From Apoderus coryli (lineage: Eukaryota > Arthropoda > Insecta > Coleoptera > Attelabidae): 64,000 nucleotides of DNA. The notes beneath the pieces are model-generated. The model was given only the letters and a program-made list of their open reading frames with translations, was not told where the DNA came from and made no database searches. The number at the start of each line of letters is the position of its first letter. The first letter of the stretch is position 1. The DNA lies in NCBI GenBank assembly GCA_911728435.2, contig OU452205.1, positions 15,134,260-15,198,259 on the forward strand, given 5' to 3'. Below, piece by piece: positions 55,256-64,000 of the stretch. A program made the position numbers and the translations under genes.

Positions 55256-55594
55256 TGTAACAAACGATACCTAGTACGCCCCTGTCGTGTCACTGCACGT
55301 GTGCTTTTCGGCAACTCTTTGACTTTAGACTATCGCGTACCGCATCCTTTGACTTTAGTTTTTATTCTTTTCTCCGGTCGTTGTGTAATGGAATTCAGTT
55401 GAACACTAGATTTTGCAGTAGATGCACTATAAATTTTATTTCATTCTATTTTAAACATAATCTTTTAATTTGTAGTTATACTAGTTAATAAATAATTTAA
55501 ACATATATAGTGTTTACCCAACTTTAATCTGTTTCAAAAACCCCTAACAAAAAACCCTAAAAAAAAAAGCTTAACAACATCAAAGCTTGCAACA
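55256..55594 (+). repeat. 5' LTR
   Basis: TGTAACAAACG ... GCTTGCAACA. Contains a TATAAA at 55428-55433 and an AATAAA at 55487-55492, plausible promoter and polyadenylation signals. It matches the 3' LTR in length and, as far as seen, in sequence. Confidence 0.93.
55428..55433 (+). promoter_or_regulatory. candidate TATA box in 5' LTR
   Basis: TATAAA in the right orientation about 60 bases before the AATAAA signal. Position within the LTR is sensible; no initiator was verified. Confidence 0.4.
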
Positions 55595-55596
55595 AT

Positions 55597-55614
55597 TGGC
55601 GCTCAACTCGTGGC
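55597..55614 (+). other. primer binding site
   Basis: TGGCGCTCAACTCGTGGC starts with the TGG that pairs with a tRNA CCA end, two bases after the LTR. The priming tRNA was not identified. Confidence 0.6.
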
Positions 55615-56093
55615 CAGAAGAAAGTTGGATTATAATTATTATTTAGTGATCGGTATACCTATAAGTATTTAATTGTTGTTGTTCTGCGTGAGTTATCGGC
55701 AAACACATAACAAACGTGAAAATTAAAGACAATATTACTAATTTATCTGTTGGTAACGTGAAAATAAATACTCATGTTAAACAAATTTGTAATATAAGAA
55801 CGTCTTTGTGTGTTAAATTAAAGTGTCTACTATACGGTTTGATTTTGGAGTGAAAATATACCGGCTGTCCTGTTTTCAATTTGGAATTCGTAATTCGTTT
55901 TGGTAGCATTGGAGCACGGCTTGTTACGATTCAGGTGAAAATCCGTAAGCGACAAGGTAAACGTCATAACAAAAATCAGAAACTGTAAGTACATTTAAAT
56001 TACGTATTAGTTGTTTTATTCAAGTTCAACACGGAACGTAAACACTGTTATTGGTTGCGGAGTAATTCTGTTAATTTGACGAACAATACAAAC
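55615..56093 (+). other. leader region of the LTR element
   Basis: Non-coding leader between the primer binding site and gag. No other open frame; it probably carries packaging signals, which cannot be recognised by eye. Confidence 0.5.
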
Positions 56094-59000
56094 ATGGCAG
56101 AACAAGTACCCGCAAATCTTGTGTTTACCAATGAACAATTTCAAGCACTTTTAGCGACTTTAGCGCTCGGTAACCAACCAGTTCCGGTAAATCAAAATTT
56201 AAACGGTAACCTTGCTAATTGCCCTTCGCGTTTCGATGGTTCGGGTGATTCAGACGTAAAAGCTTTTATCAATGCCGTAGAAATTTACAAGGAATGTATG
56301 CATGTTTCCGATGAAAATGCATTAAAAGGTCTCCCTATGTTATTGCACGGTTTTGCAGCTAACTGGTTCGTTGGTGTTAAATCGACTTTAGCGACATGGA
56401 AAGACGCAGTGGAATTATTTAAAAGCACATTCGGTCCGCAGAAACCTCCTTATCGTGTATATAGAGAACTCTTTGCTTACGAACAGGACGCACATACAAA
56501 AACTGACGTGTTTATCTGTAAATGTCGATCAATACTCGCACAATTACCGAATAATACGCTCGATGAAAATACGCAGTTAGATATGGTATACGGACTCTTA
56601 CATGCTAAAATTAGAGAAAAAGTTCCCCGTGATAAGGTTGATAATTTTCAAGAACTTTTAAAACAGTCTCGACTTGCGGAAGAAACATTTGAACTTTGTA
56701 CGGATAACAAAACTAACGCGAGTGATCAGAAACTTATAAAAAAGCGATGCTCTTATTGTAAATATACAGGACATATTAAAGACGAGTGTCGAAAACTACA
56801 AAATAAAAATATTAAACCTAATACTTCTAATAATACCAATAACGCTAATAACAACGCGGGTAAAGTAGACGTTTCGAACACTTCCTCGGATGTTCAGCAA
56901 CTTAGAACACCATTGTCGTGTTATGGATGTGGAAAACCGGGTTACGTGCGTTCTAATTGCCCAACTTGTAAAATTAAAAACACAGAGACTTCTTCAATTG
57001 ACTTTTGTAGCTTTAGTGCCGAAATTTCTCCGCGACCGCGACCAACACTTTTAATAAAAATTAACGAGTTTATCGGTACGGGTATAATTGACACTGCTGC
57101 GAAACAAAGTGTAGCTGGATCTACGTTGTACCAGTTGCTAAAGCGTTGTGACCATCAATTTAATAAACAGCAACTAATTGTCAAATTGGCAGATGGTAGT
57201 GAAAAATTAGAAAATGTATTGGTAACCCAAGTGAATGTGATACTACAAGGGCGAACCATACCTACAAATTTCATCGTTCTCCCTGACGCGCAAAATTATA
57301 CACTATTAGGTATAGACTTTGTGAATGATGCTAAACTTACTTTAAATGTATCAGATCATGTTTGGAACTTTAACGATTGTGAAAGTCAGAAATTTAAACT
57401 TTATTTTGAAAATCATTATCCCACTTCTGAACAAGAAATTCTGGAACTATCAAGCATTGAGACATTGCGTGATGATGAAGGAACCATGCTAGATGTTAGA
57501 CAACGTGACACGCTTAATCGTTTAATAAAAAATAACGAAGATATCTTTAAAGCGGGGGGAGATCCTACTCCCTATGCTGTACATTACATTAACACAGGCG
57601 ATCACCCACCTATCTCTGTACCGCCTTATCGATTATCCTCAGCAAGAAAGCAGATACTTAAAGAAGAAATTGACAAACTCCTAGAAGACCAAATTATTGA
57701 GGAATGCGAAAGTCCGTGGGCAGCTCCAGTGGTGATGGTACCCAAGGATGGAAACAAAATTAGACTGTGTGTTAATTATCAAAGACTAAACAAAATTACT
57801 GTAAGTGATAAATATCCACTACCTAGAATGGATGACCTATTACATTCAACCAAACGTACCTATTTTATGACAACGATTGATTTACGCTCCGCTTATCATC
57901 AGATTAGTGTAAATGAGGCTGATCGCGACAAAACTGCATTTGTCACGCCCTTTGGAACTTATCGCTATAATCGGATGCCCTTCGGCTTGAAAAATGCCCC
58001 GGCGGTATTTCAACGCCTGATTGATCGGTTTCGTAATGGTCTTGGAAATATTCAGGTATTAGCCTATTTGGATGACCTAATAGTGCTATCGAGTTCTTTG
58101 GATGAACATATCAGAGATCTTCAAACAGTGTTTGCGCGACTTCGCCAATTCAAACTGCGCGCAAAACGTGAAAAGTGTGTTTTCTCATGTGCAAAAGTTA
58201 AATATCTCGGACACATTATCTCCTCGGAAGGAATTTCGGTCAACCCGGAGAAAACCTCAGCTATTGCGAATCGGTCTGCACCGCGAAATAGTAAAGAAGT
58301 TCAATCGTTCCTTCAGACATGTAGTTGGTATAGACGTTTCGTAAAAGACTTTTCGAAAATTTCGCGTCCACTCAGTGATTTGACTAAGAAGAACGCAACC
58401 TTCAAATGGACCGCGGAACATCAACAGGCATTCGAAACATTAAAAACGGCTTTGGTTACAGCACCAATTCTCCAGCAAAATGATGAGACGAAGCCTTACA
58501 TACTGCGTACTGATGCAAGCGCATATGCATTAGGTGCTGTTTTGCTTCAGGGTGAGGGGGAAAATGAGCATCCAGTTGAATACGCCAGTAGACTCCTTAC
58601 CAGTGCTGAAAGAAATTACTGTACGTCAGAAAGAGAAGCATTAGCAGTAGTTTGGGCCCTAAACAAACTTCGTGGATATATCGAAGGTGCTTCAATTACT
58701 GTACAGACCGACCATCAACCCTTACGATGGCTGTTAGACTTAAAGTCACCAACGGGACGATTAGCTCGTTGGGCACTCCAAGTTCAAAGTTACGATATAA
58801 AAATTGAATATCTACCTGGAAAACATAATGTTGTGGCAGATACTTTATCCAGACCACCTTGTCAACATAACGATACTGAGAGCTGTGATATTTGTACAAT
58901 ATCAATAGAGATACCAAGGCGATCTCCTTATGACATACGTACAGAACAACTAAAAGATCCTGAGTTAACCAAAATCATAAAAAGTTTTGAGGATCAAACG

Positions 59001-60293
59001 AATCAAGAATTTGCAAAATGGACTGACCGCGGTTATCTTCTAACAAATGGTGTACTTTACCGATATTCTTCAGAGGAAGATAACGAAGAGGCGCAACTTG
59101 TAGTACCTGGTCATGAAAGAGAGCACATCTTAAAAGAATATCACGATTCTCCCACTGCAGCTCACTATGGGGCAGAACGTACTATACAACGAATAGCAAA
59201 ACGTTATTATTTTACTGGAATGCGACGATTTATCACCGAATATGTTAAGAATTGTCCAGATTGTCAGCGATACAAAGCTACAAATCAAAAACCTGCAGGA
59301 CTACTTCAAACCCCGATTTATGCTCAACGTTTCGAAACAATTTCCATTGATTTGTTTGGAAGCTTACCTGAAGATGAGAATGGAAACAAATGGATCTTCA
59401 TTGTAGAAGATGTTTCTACGAAATGGGTTGAATTATTTCCTTTACAACATGCGACATCAGAAGCTTGTGCAAAAGTGCTGATCAATGAAATATATTTGCG
59501 ATTTGGACTTCCTCGTAAAATTATTAGTGATAACGGAACTCAGTTTGTAACCGATATTATGCAACAGGTTTGTTTTGTGTTAGGTATAAAAGAAACTTTT
59601 ACACCATTATACCATCCCGCCGCGAACATGGTTGAAAGAAAGAACCGTGATCTGAAGCCTAGACTCGCTATTCTAGTGGGTGATAATCACTCTGAATGGT
59701 CAGATAAGCTACCAATGATTCGTTTCGCCATGAATACTGTCCGGAGTGAGGCAACGGGACAGACCGCAGCATTCTTGACTTTTGGAAGGGAACTCCGAAC
59801 ACTAGATGATGTGCGAACAGATCTGAAGTCGATCATCGAATCTGAGAACTTCGTACCGCAAATTACACCCTACTTACAAAAGATGATTCAAACCTGGAAA
59901 GATGCTCGCGCAATTAATGAAAAGCAGCAGGATAGACATAAGACTTACGCAGACGATAGAAGAAGACAGAGCCAGCGGTATGAAATTAATGATAAAGTTT
60001 GGGTGACCACCCATACAACAAGTAAAGCCCATAAGAAGAAAACTTCAAAGTTCGATCCAAAACGTGATGGACCATTTAAAATAATACGCCAGGTTAGCCC
60101 TGTTAGTTACGAAATCGCCAATGTTAATTCAGACACACCCCTAGGCGTTTATCATGTGTCCGCCCTATCTCCCGTTCATGGTACGGTCGAAGAAGAACCG
60201 GTTGTTGGTTTCAGGAAACGAGGCCGTCCACCTAAGACTCCAAATGCTGGTCCCTCCACGAGACGTCGTCGGAACCAGGGGGGGAGAATGTAA
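56094..60293 (+). CDS. gag-pol: Ty3/gypsy gag-pol polyprotein
   Basis: Intact 1,399-residue polyprotein (first ATG, MAEQVPAN). Gag covers about residues 1-300: capsid-like region, then two zinc knuckles, CSYCKYTGHIKDEC at 219 (CCHC) and CYGCGKPGYVRSNC at 276, where Tyr replaces the usual His. Protease: DTAAKQS at 333 and LLGIDFV later. Reverse transcriptase: IRLCVNYQRLNK, TTIDLRSAYHQI, FGLKNAP and YLDD at 658-661. RNase H: RTDASAYALGAVL (Asp807), EREALAVVWAL, TDHQPLRWL. Integrase: His/Cys zinc region (AAHYGAERTI...NCPDCQRY), catalytic Asp1086, Asp1146 and Glu1181, then a GPF module (KRDGPFKIIRQVSPVSYEI). The basic tail ends at a TAA whose first base is the third base of the 3' LTR. Gag and pol are fused with no frameshift, so pol would be made at gag level unless regulated otherwise. 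Confidence 0.95.
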   Translation: MAEQVPANLVFTNEQFQALLATLALGNQPVPVNQNLNGNLANCPSRFDGSGDSDVKAFINAVEIYKECMHVSDENALKGLPMLLHGFAANWFVGVKSTLATWKDAVELFKSTFGPQKPPYRVYRELFAYEQDAHTKTDVFICKCRSILAQLPNNTLDENTQLDMVYGLLHAKIREKVPRDKVDNFQELLKQSRLAEETFELCTDNKTNASDQKLIKKRCSYCKYTGHIKDECRKLQNKNIKPNTSNNTNNANNNAGKVDVSNTSSDVQQLRTPLSCYGCGKPGYVRSNCPTCKIKNTETSSIDFCSFSAEISPRPRPTLLIKINEFIGTGIIDTAAKQSVAGSTLYQLLKRCDHQFNKQQLIVKLADGSEKLENVLVTQVNVILQGRTIPTNFIVLPDAQNYTLLGIDFVNDAKLTLNVSDHVWNFNDCESQKFKLYFENHYPTSEQEILELSSIETLRDDEGTMLDVRQRDTLNRLIKNNEDIFKAGGDPTPYAVHYINTGDHPPISVPPYRLSSARKQILKEEIDKLLEDQIIEECESPWAAPVVMVPKDGNKIRLCVNYQRLNKITVSDKYPLPRMDDLLHSTKRTYFMTTIDLRSAYHQISVNEADRDKTAFVTPFGTYRYNRMPFGLKNAPAVFQRLIDRFRNGLGNIQVLAYLDDLIVLSSSLDEHIRDLQTVFARLRQFKLRAKREKCVFSCAKVKYLGHIISSEGISVNPEKTSAIANRSAPRNSKEVQSFLQTCSWYRRFVKDFSKISRPLSDLTKKNATFKWTAEHQQAFETLKTALVTAPILQQNDETKPYILRTDASAYALGAVLLQGEGENEHPVEYASRLLTSAERNYCTSEREALAVVWALNKLRGYIEGASITVQTDHQPLRWLLDLKSPTGRLARWALQVQSYDIKIEYLPGKHNVVADTLSRPPCQHNDTESCDICTISIEIPRRSPYDIRTEQLKDPELTKIIKSFEDQTNQEFAKWTDRGYLLTNGVLYRYSSEEDNEEAQLVVPGHEREHILKEYHDSPTAAHYGAERTIQRIAKRYYFTGMRRFITEYVKNCPDCQRYKATNQKPAGLLQTPIYAQRFETISIDLFGSLPEDENGNKWIFIVEDVSTKWVELFPLQHATSEACAKVLINEIYLRFGLPRKIISDNGTQFVTDIMQQVCFVLGIKETFTPLYHPAANMVERKNRDLKPRLAILVGDNHSEWSDKLPMIRFAMNTVRSEATGQTAAFLTFGRELRTLDDVRTDLKSIIESENFVPQITPYLQKMIQTWKDARAINEKQQDRHKTYADDRRRQSQRYEINDKVWVTTHTTSKAHKKKTSKFDPKRDGPFKIIRQVSPVSYEIANVNSDTPLGVYHVSALSPVHGTVEEEPVVGFRKRGRPPKTPNAGPSTRRRRNQGGRM
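60277..60288 (+). other. polypurine tract
   Basis: AGGGGGGGAGAA directly before the TG of the 3' LTR, inside the last codons of gag-pol. It would prime plus-strand DNA synthesis. Confidence 0.8.
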
Positions 60294-60627
60294 CAAACGA
60301 TACCTAGTACGCCCCTGTCGTGTCACTGCACGTGTGCTTTTCGGCAACTCTTTGACTTTAGACTATCGCGTACCGCATCCTTTGACTTTAGTTTTTATTC
60401 TTTTCTCCGGTCGTTGTGTAATGGAATTCAGTTGAACACTAGATTTTGCAGTAGATGCACTATAAATTTTATTTCATTCTATTTTAAACATAATCTTTTA
60501 ATTTGTAGTTATACTAGTTAATAAATAATTTAAACATATATAGTGTTTACCCAACTTTAATCTGTTTCAAAAACCCCTAACAAAAAACCCTAAAAAAAAA
60601 AGCTTAACAACATCAAAGCTTGCAACA
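60289..60627 (+). repeat. 3' LTR
   Basis: 339 bp, same ends as the 5' LTR. The stop codon of gag-pol lies at its positions 3-5. Confidence 0.93.
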
Positions 60628-60699
60628 ATACCCAATTTCGTTATGTAGCAATAAATACGTTAATCGAAGATGTGTCCATTACAGCAACAATATCAAATC

Positions 60700-61045
60700 A
60701 CAACATTTTATTAGTCTTAAGTCATACAATAAAATTCGTCATCTTAACATATGGAAACTACAATCGAATATAACATATATAAAAATACAATAAAAACATA
60801 GTATAAACAACAAAGGACAAACTTTTGACATAAAATAAACATAACACTATTTGTACTGAGGTAAAAAATTCTTGAAGACTGTAGAACAAGCGATCTGTTC
60901 AAAGGTTTTTTAGCTATTTTTTGAAAGTGCTCTGGGTTGGACAATTCTTTATACTTGAGGGAAGAAGGTTAAAATACGAATAAGCGCAGTACATTTCTGA
61001 TTTCTTATAGAACGTGTGTAGGGCGAGGCAAGTACAAATGATCTC
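60700..61045 (-). pseudogene. LINE reverse transcriptase C-terminal tail
   Basis: Minus-strand text LALHTFYKKSEMYCAYSYFN, LLPSSIKNCPTQSTFKK matches the last residues of Jockey/CR1-like LINE ORF2 (usual form: YSAPRLFNSLPPEIKNCPSLSTFKKKLK). A TAG sits where a coding codon is expected. An A/T-rich tail follows to about 60700. Confidence 0.5.
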
Positions 61046-61049
61046 TTTG

Positions 61050-62360
61050 GTTTGAAAGATGTTGATCCTCAACATAGTCTATACCGACAACAACAATACT
61101 CAGATTTCTACATCATCAATTACGCTTCCATCGTGTGTGGAGAGACTAAATATCGCAATTTGAACCTAGCCATTAAATATTTCGTGTATATGAATATTGC
61201 CCCTTCCGTAATAACGATATTGTGGACTAGATTCATGCATAACTAAATGCAATTTTAAGCATTACATTTATGTCATTGGATGTTTCCGAATAAGCGATGT
61301 TCCATATAATAAACAGGCACCACCTTCCCTTGAATTCAAAGGCATCAAATACAAACCGACATAACACATTGTTATTTATTTTTGCACTATCCTTATATCA
61401 CTCTATATTCCTGGGTTGATTAATAGCAGTACTAATAATCATATTCCGAGAAACTACACTGTGTACATTTTCCATTTTTCATTCAGTGTGTATAAGACTC
61501 TCAGGCAATTAATTAATGTTTTCTTCGAAAATTTATGTTGTAGTTAACAAAGTTGCAAAATGAAAAAGGTTTTCAGCGCGTCACTAAAATTAGCTCGTAC
61601 AAATACATATAAGCAAACAAAGAAAAGAATATTCAACAAATGCGAGAGTATAACACTCATAAATGCGATAGAACTGACTAAATTAATATTAGTAAATTGA
61701 TAGTATTAATCCGTGACACGTCTGAGATGCTCTATAGAACATCTTCCGCTCGTGAGGAGAGTGTTTTACTAATTTGATTACTTTTTACTATTTGTTAAAA
61801 AAAACAACATAATTTTGGGACAATGTAGTTTTCCCGTGTCAGCACTAGGATGTTTGTTACAACCAAAATGTACTATGCAGGGTGTAGTGTGGTAAAGTAA
61901 AATGACGCCTTTCCCATCATGATTAATGAAAAATATGTTACATAATAAGTACTGATGAAGTTATTTATATTAGTAGTAAAGCAGAAATCTCAAAAATAGT
62001 TGTTGCATTATAAATACAAATTAAATCAAACTTCTTAAAAAAGACCTTCTAGAACATTCACCACTGTTACTAAGAAGTTATTACCACCTTCTAATAATTA
62101 GTAATAATGATTTCTAAAAATAATAACGCACATTTATCTATTTTGTTTGAGAATTTTTATTAATTTTACATAAATTTTGACGAAATTACCTGAATTATAT
62201 TAATTCTATGTTTTTCTGCACATTATCGTAATGTAGCTTTTCGTAAGATCAAAATATTTGATTTATTTCGTGGAGGATTAATTTTTATTCCTATTAAATA
62301 AAACAAACTTATATTGTTTATTTTTTGAAGTAATTCATAACGAAGTGCGGAATGTATTGA
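61050..62360. other. no gene; possible SINE-like copy D
   Basis: At about 61625-61785 the order ATATTCAAC, GAGAG-ATA, CCGTGACAC, ACATCTTCCG and GTGTTTTACTAATT tracks the SINE-like copies at 47.3 and 48.3 kb, so a diverged copy is likely. The rest is A/T-rich with nothing recognised. Confidence 0.4.
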
Positions 62361-62419
62361 TAAATCAAGCGACATCTGCTTCACAAAATTCTTTTATGTT
62401 TAGTTCAAGGTGGGATTAT

Positions 62420-62465
62420 TGCCAAACATGTTTCGGAAAGACTATTCCATCATTAGTGCTATGCC
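62420..62465 (-). ncRNA. hammerhead-ribozyme-like motif, decayed
   Basis: Minus strand: CTAATGA (core G5 changed to A), extra T, helix II GGAATAGTCTTTCC, GAAA, ACATGT, T, TGGC. Helix I is mostly lost. Probably inactive. Confidence 0.4.
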
Positions 62466-62490
62466 ATACAGGTTTGTTTACGTATATGTC

Positions 62491-62533
62491 ATGCCACTGA
62501 TGATGGAAAAGTCTTTCCGAAACATGTCTGGCA
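62491..62533 (+). ncRNA. hammerhead-ribozyme-like motif (type I)
   Basis: Helix I TGCCA/TGGCA, core CTGATGA, one extra T, helix II GGAAA-AGTC-TTTCC, GAAA, palindromic helix III ACATGT, cleavage-site C62528. All three helices pair perfectly. Confidence 0.6.
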
Positions 62534-63098
62534 ATAATCCCATCCTAAATTGAACATAGATATAAAGAATTTTGTGGAGCAGGCATCGTCTGGTTTATCA
62601 TTATATAGTTTAACTGCACACCTTATATTTTATTTAATATTTCTATATAAGTATACTCCATTTTCGCATTCTTAAATTGCGACGTAATATACTATGTCTA
62701 TAATATTACGCAGGCTAAGATCAAATTTAAAAGAGTAATAACTGCATTCCTAAAATACTTTGTGCATGATGGACACAATAATAAGATGTACTGAATATCT
62801 TACTAAAATCTTGTTGCAACGTGTTGCACGGTATATTATTTACTTTTAATATTAATATTAGACAACATGAAATTATTATTATTGACGATATGTCACTGAC
62901 TTAGGTTTTATTATAATATAGAAACTATGCTTCTGGATAAATTATGCGTCAAATTTATACTAGATTAGCTTAGTTAAATTTTATTCTTGATTTCATTCAG
63001 TTTTGAAAAAATAGTCCATCTTAAGTGGAGTTGCAATTTAGTGTTTAAATGAAAGTCAAATCTCCACAAGATAAATTTCATAGAAATCAGAATCTATC

Positions 63099-63144
63099 TG
63101 CCATACATGTTTCGGGACTAGACCAGTCCCAGCATCAGTGGCAT
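63099..63144 (-). ncRNA. hammerhead-ribozyme-like motif
   Basis: Minus strand: helix I GCCA/TGGC, core CTGATGC (A9 changed to C), extra T, helix II GGGACT-GGTCT-AGTCCC, GAAA, ACATGT, A. Pairing is perfect but A9 is lost. Confidence 0.5.
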
Positions 63145-63178
63145 GTCAACTTGGCGTTATGTTTCTACGATTGTTGAT

Positions 63179-63226
63179 ATGCCACTGATGATGGGACTGG
63201 TCTAGTCACGAAACATGTATGGCAGA
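63179..63226 (+). ncRNA. hammerhead-ribozyme-like motif (type I)
   Basis: Helix I TGCCA/TGGCA, core CTGATGA, one extra T, helix II GGGACT-GGTCT-AGTCAC (one mismatch), GAAA, palindromic helix III ACATGT, cleavage base A63219. Confidence 0.6.
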
Positions 63227-63294
63227 TAGATTCTGATTTCTATTAAATTTATCTTGTGAAGATTTGACTTTCATTTAAACACTAATTCTAAAAA

Positions 63295-63920
63295 TAAATT
63301 AATAAACAACTAAAAAATCTATGAGCCGACGTTGACTTAATCGAAATCTAAAATTAAATATTACAATCAGAACAAAATACCTAAGTCTAATAATTCACAA
63401 AGAAAATTTTATTGTATTATTTAATGTAAGTAATTATGTAAACTGGAAGTTTAGAACGGAAATAACATAAGCAGACAATGGAATTTTGGAAGAAGTTGAA
63501 AAAGAAACTAATATTAATGATATAGCTATAGGTAGCTAATGAAGAAATGAGGAAAACTTTTATTAAAAAGACAATAAGGTAAAATAGTACATTGTACAAC
63601 GGCCAGCGATTAGTATTGGAATGAACATTCCGTGTTAATTGGATACTATACTTTTTCTACGGCTATACTTCTCGAACAAATCCGTGGCGCATTTACACTA
63701 GCGAACGTTCCGTTGATCAGGTTTAACGGCTTCATGTAAGTTTTAGCTCGTTCAAAAAGAATGCAAAATTTATTCATATGTATGTATAGTTTCTCTAAAT
63801 TCACTTTTTAATAAACACAAACTTTTGAATCCATTACGGAGAGGAGGTTAAATCAAACCGACGTCTACTCCGCAAAACTATTTATTTGTATATTATTTTC
63901 CTTCCAATCGTGATTGGGAT
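63295..63920. other. no recognised gene
   Basis: A/T-rich. The segment 63820-63885 (ATTACGGAGAGGAG...GACGTCTACTCC) matches, inverted, a stretch at about 24300-24365. Confidence 0.4.
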
Positions 63921-63925
63921 TTGAG

Positions 63926-63965
63926 TGCCAGACATGTTTCAGAAATCATTCCATCTTCAGTGGCT
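63926..63965 (-). ncRNA. hammerhead-ribozyme-like motif
   Basis: Minus strand: helix I GCCA/TGGC, core CTGAAGA, extra T, worn helix II (GGAATGATTTCT), GAAA, ACATGT, C. The partner arm, if present, would lie beyond the window end. Confidence 0.45.
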
Positions 63966-64000
63966 TATTGTACATAGGCACGCAATTTAAACAGAGTGAG

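Larger units (their letters stand above)
55256..60627 (+). mobile_element. full-length Ty3/gypsy LTR retrotransposon
   Basis: 5,372 bp with two 339-bp LTRs, TG...CA ends and the 4-bp duplication ATAC (55252-55255 and 60628-60631). A primer binding site begins TGGCGCTCAACTCG two bases after the 5' LTR (55597). A polypurine tract AGGGGGGGAGAA (60277-60288) touches the 3' LTR. It has a single gag-pol frame and no envelope-like gene. By eye the two LTRs show no difference, so the insertion is recent. Confidence 0.95.
62370..62593. repeat. inverted pair of hammerhead-bearing arms
   Basis: The left arm (GCGACATCTGCTTCACAAAA ... GGGATTATTGCCAAACATGT) and the right arm are inverted copies of each other about 100 bases long with a spacer of about 25 bases. 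Each holds a hammerhead-like motif pointing outward. Confidence 0.65.
63034..63290. repeat. inverted pair of hammerhead-bearing arms
   Basis: Left arm GTTTAAATGAAAGTCAAATC to GTGGCAT and right arm ATGCCAC to GATTTGACTTTCATTTAAAC are near-perfect inverted copies of about 105 bases with a spacer of about 35 bases. Both arms carry a hammerhead-like motif. Confidence 0.75.

Overview
The window looks like an intergenic or intronic stretch of an AT-rich insect genome. The evidence is eukaryotic throughout: no bacterial-style gene packing, many DD41D mariner-like transposons ending in TACAGGGTG, pogo, Tc1 and hAT transposase remnants, Jockey/CR1/RTE-type LINE fragments with (ATT)n or (AGA)n tails, tRNA-derived SINE-like repeats and one Ty3/gypsy LTR retrotransposon. 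A beetle or another insect with a large repeat-rich genome is a guess; the species cannot be fixed from the sequence. No complete host gene is visible. One short open stretch ending in a splice-donor-like site (14482-14575, minus) is the only candidate for host exonic sequence.

Layout. 1-3 kb: tRNA-like sequences, TA microsatellites and a cluster of GCCTCC motifs. 3.6-5.3 kb: a LINE fragment (minus) between two inverted arms that each carry a hammerhead-ribozyme-like motif. 5.9-6.9 kb: second GCCTCC cluster, another hammerhead-like motif and paired mini-repeats at TA tracts. 7.5-8.2 kb: decayed mariner. 10.2-12.2 kb: palindromic mariner-derived element. 15.5-17.6 kb: a hAT transposase pseudogene interrupted by a second hAT with an 8-bp target duplication. 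17.6-18.6 kb: LINE fragment. 19.5-21.2 kb: two more mariner remnants. 22.1-25.0 kb: large foldback element. 25.03-27.12 kb: near-intact mariner copy 1. 27.9-29.3 kb: Tc1 and mariner remnants. 30.3-32.7 kb: MITEs. 36.1-39.6 kb: a LINE split by a CACTG-ended DNA element that itself holds another LINE. 39.97-40.4 kb: foldback MITE. 40.8-41.8 kb: LINE with clear 11-bp TSD. 42.9-46.2 kb: three-level nest (mariner, LINE tail, mariner). 47.1-48.4 kb: SINE-like repeats. 49.9-55.2 kb: pogo-like element with mariner copy 2 nested in it. 55.26-60.63 kb: full-length Ty3/gypsy element with matching LTRs. 62.3-64.0 kb: inverted pairs of hammerhead-like motifs.

What probably still works. The Ty3/gypsy element (single gag-pol frame, 4-bp TSD, LTRs without a visible difference) and mariner copy 1 (full DD41D transposase between TIRs of about 350 bp) look recent and possibly active. 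Mariner copy 2 is nearly the same sequence but has a nonsense mutation just after the third catalytic Asp. Everything else coding is truncated, frameshifted or internally deleted.

Most interesting signal. At least nine short motifs fit a type I hammerhead ribozyme fold (CTGANGA, helix II, GAAA, very short palindromic helix III, helix I). The helices differ between loci in compensating ways while the core is mostly kept. Several lie in inverted pairs, as expected of Penelope-like element remnants or retrozymes. All have one extra nucleotide between the core A9 and helix II.
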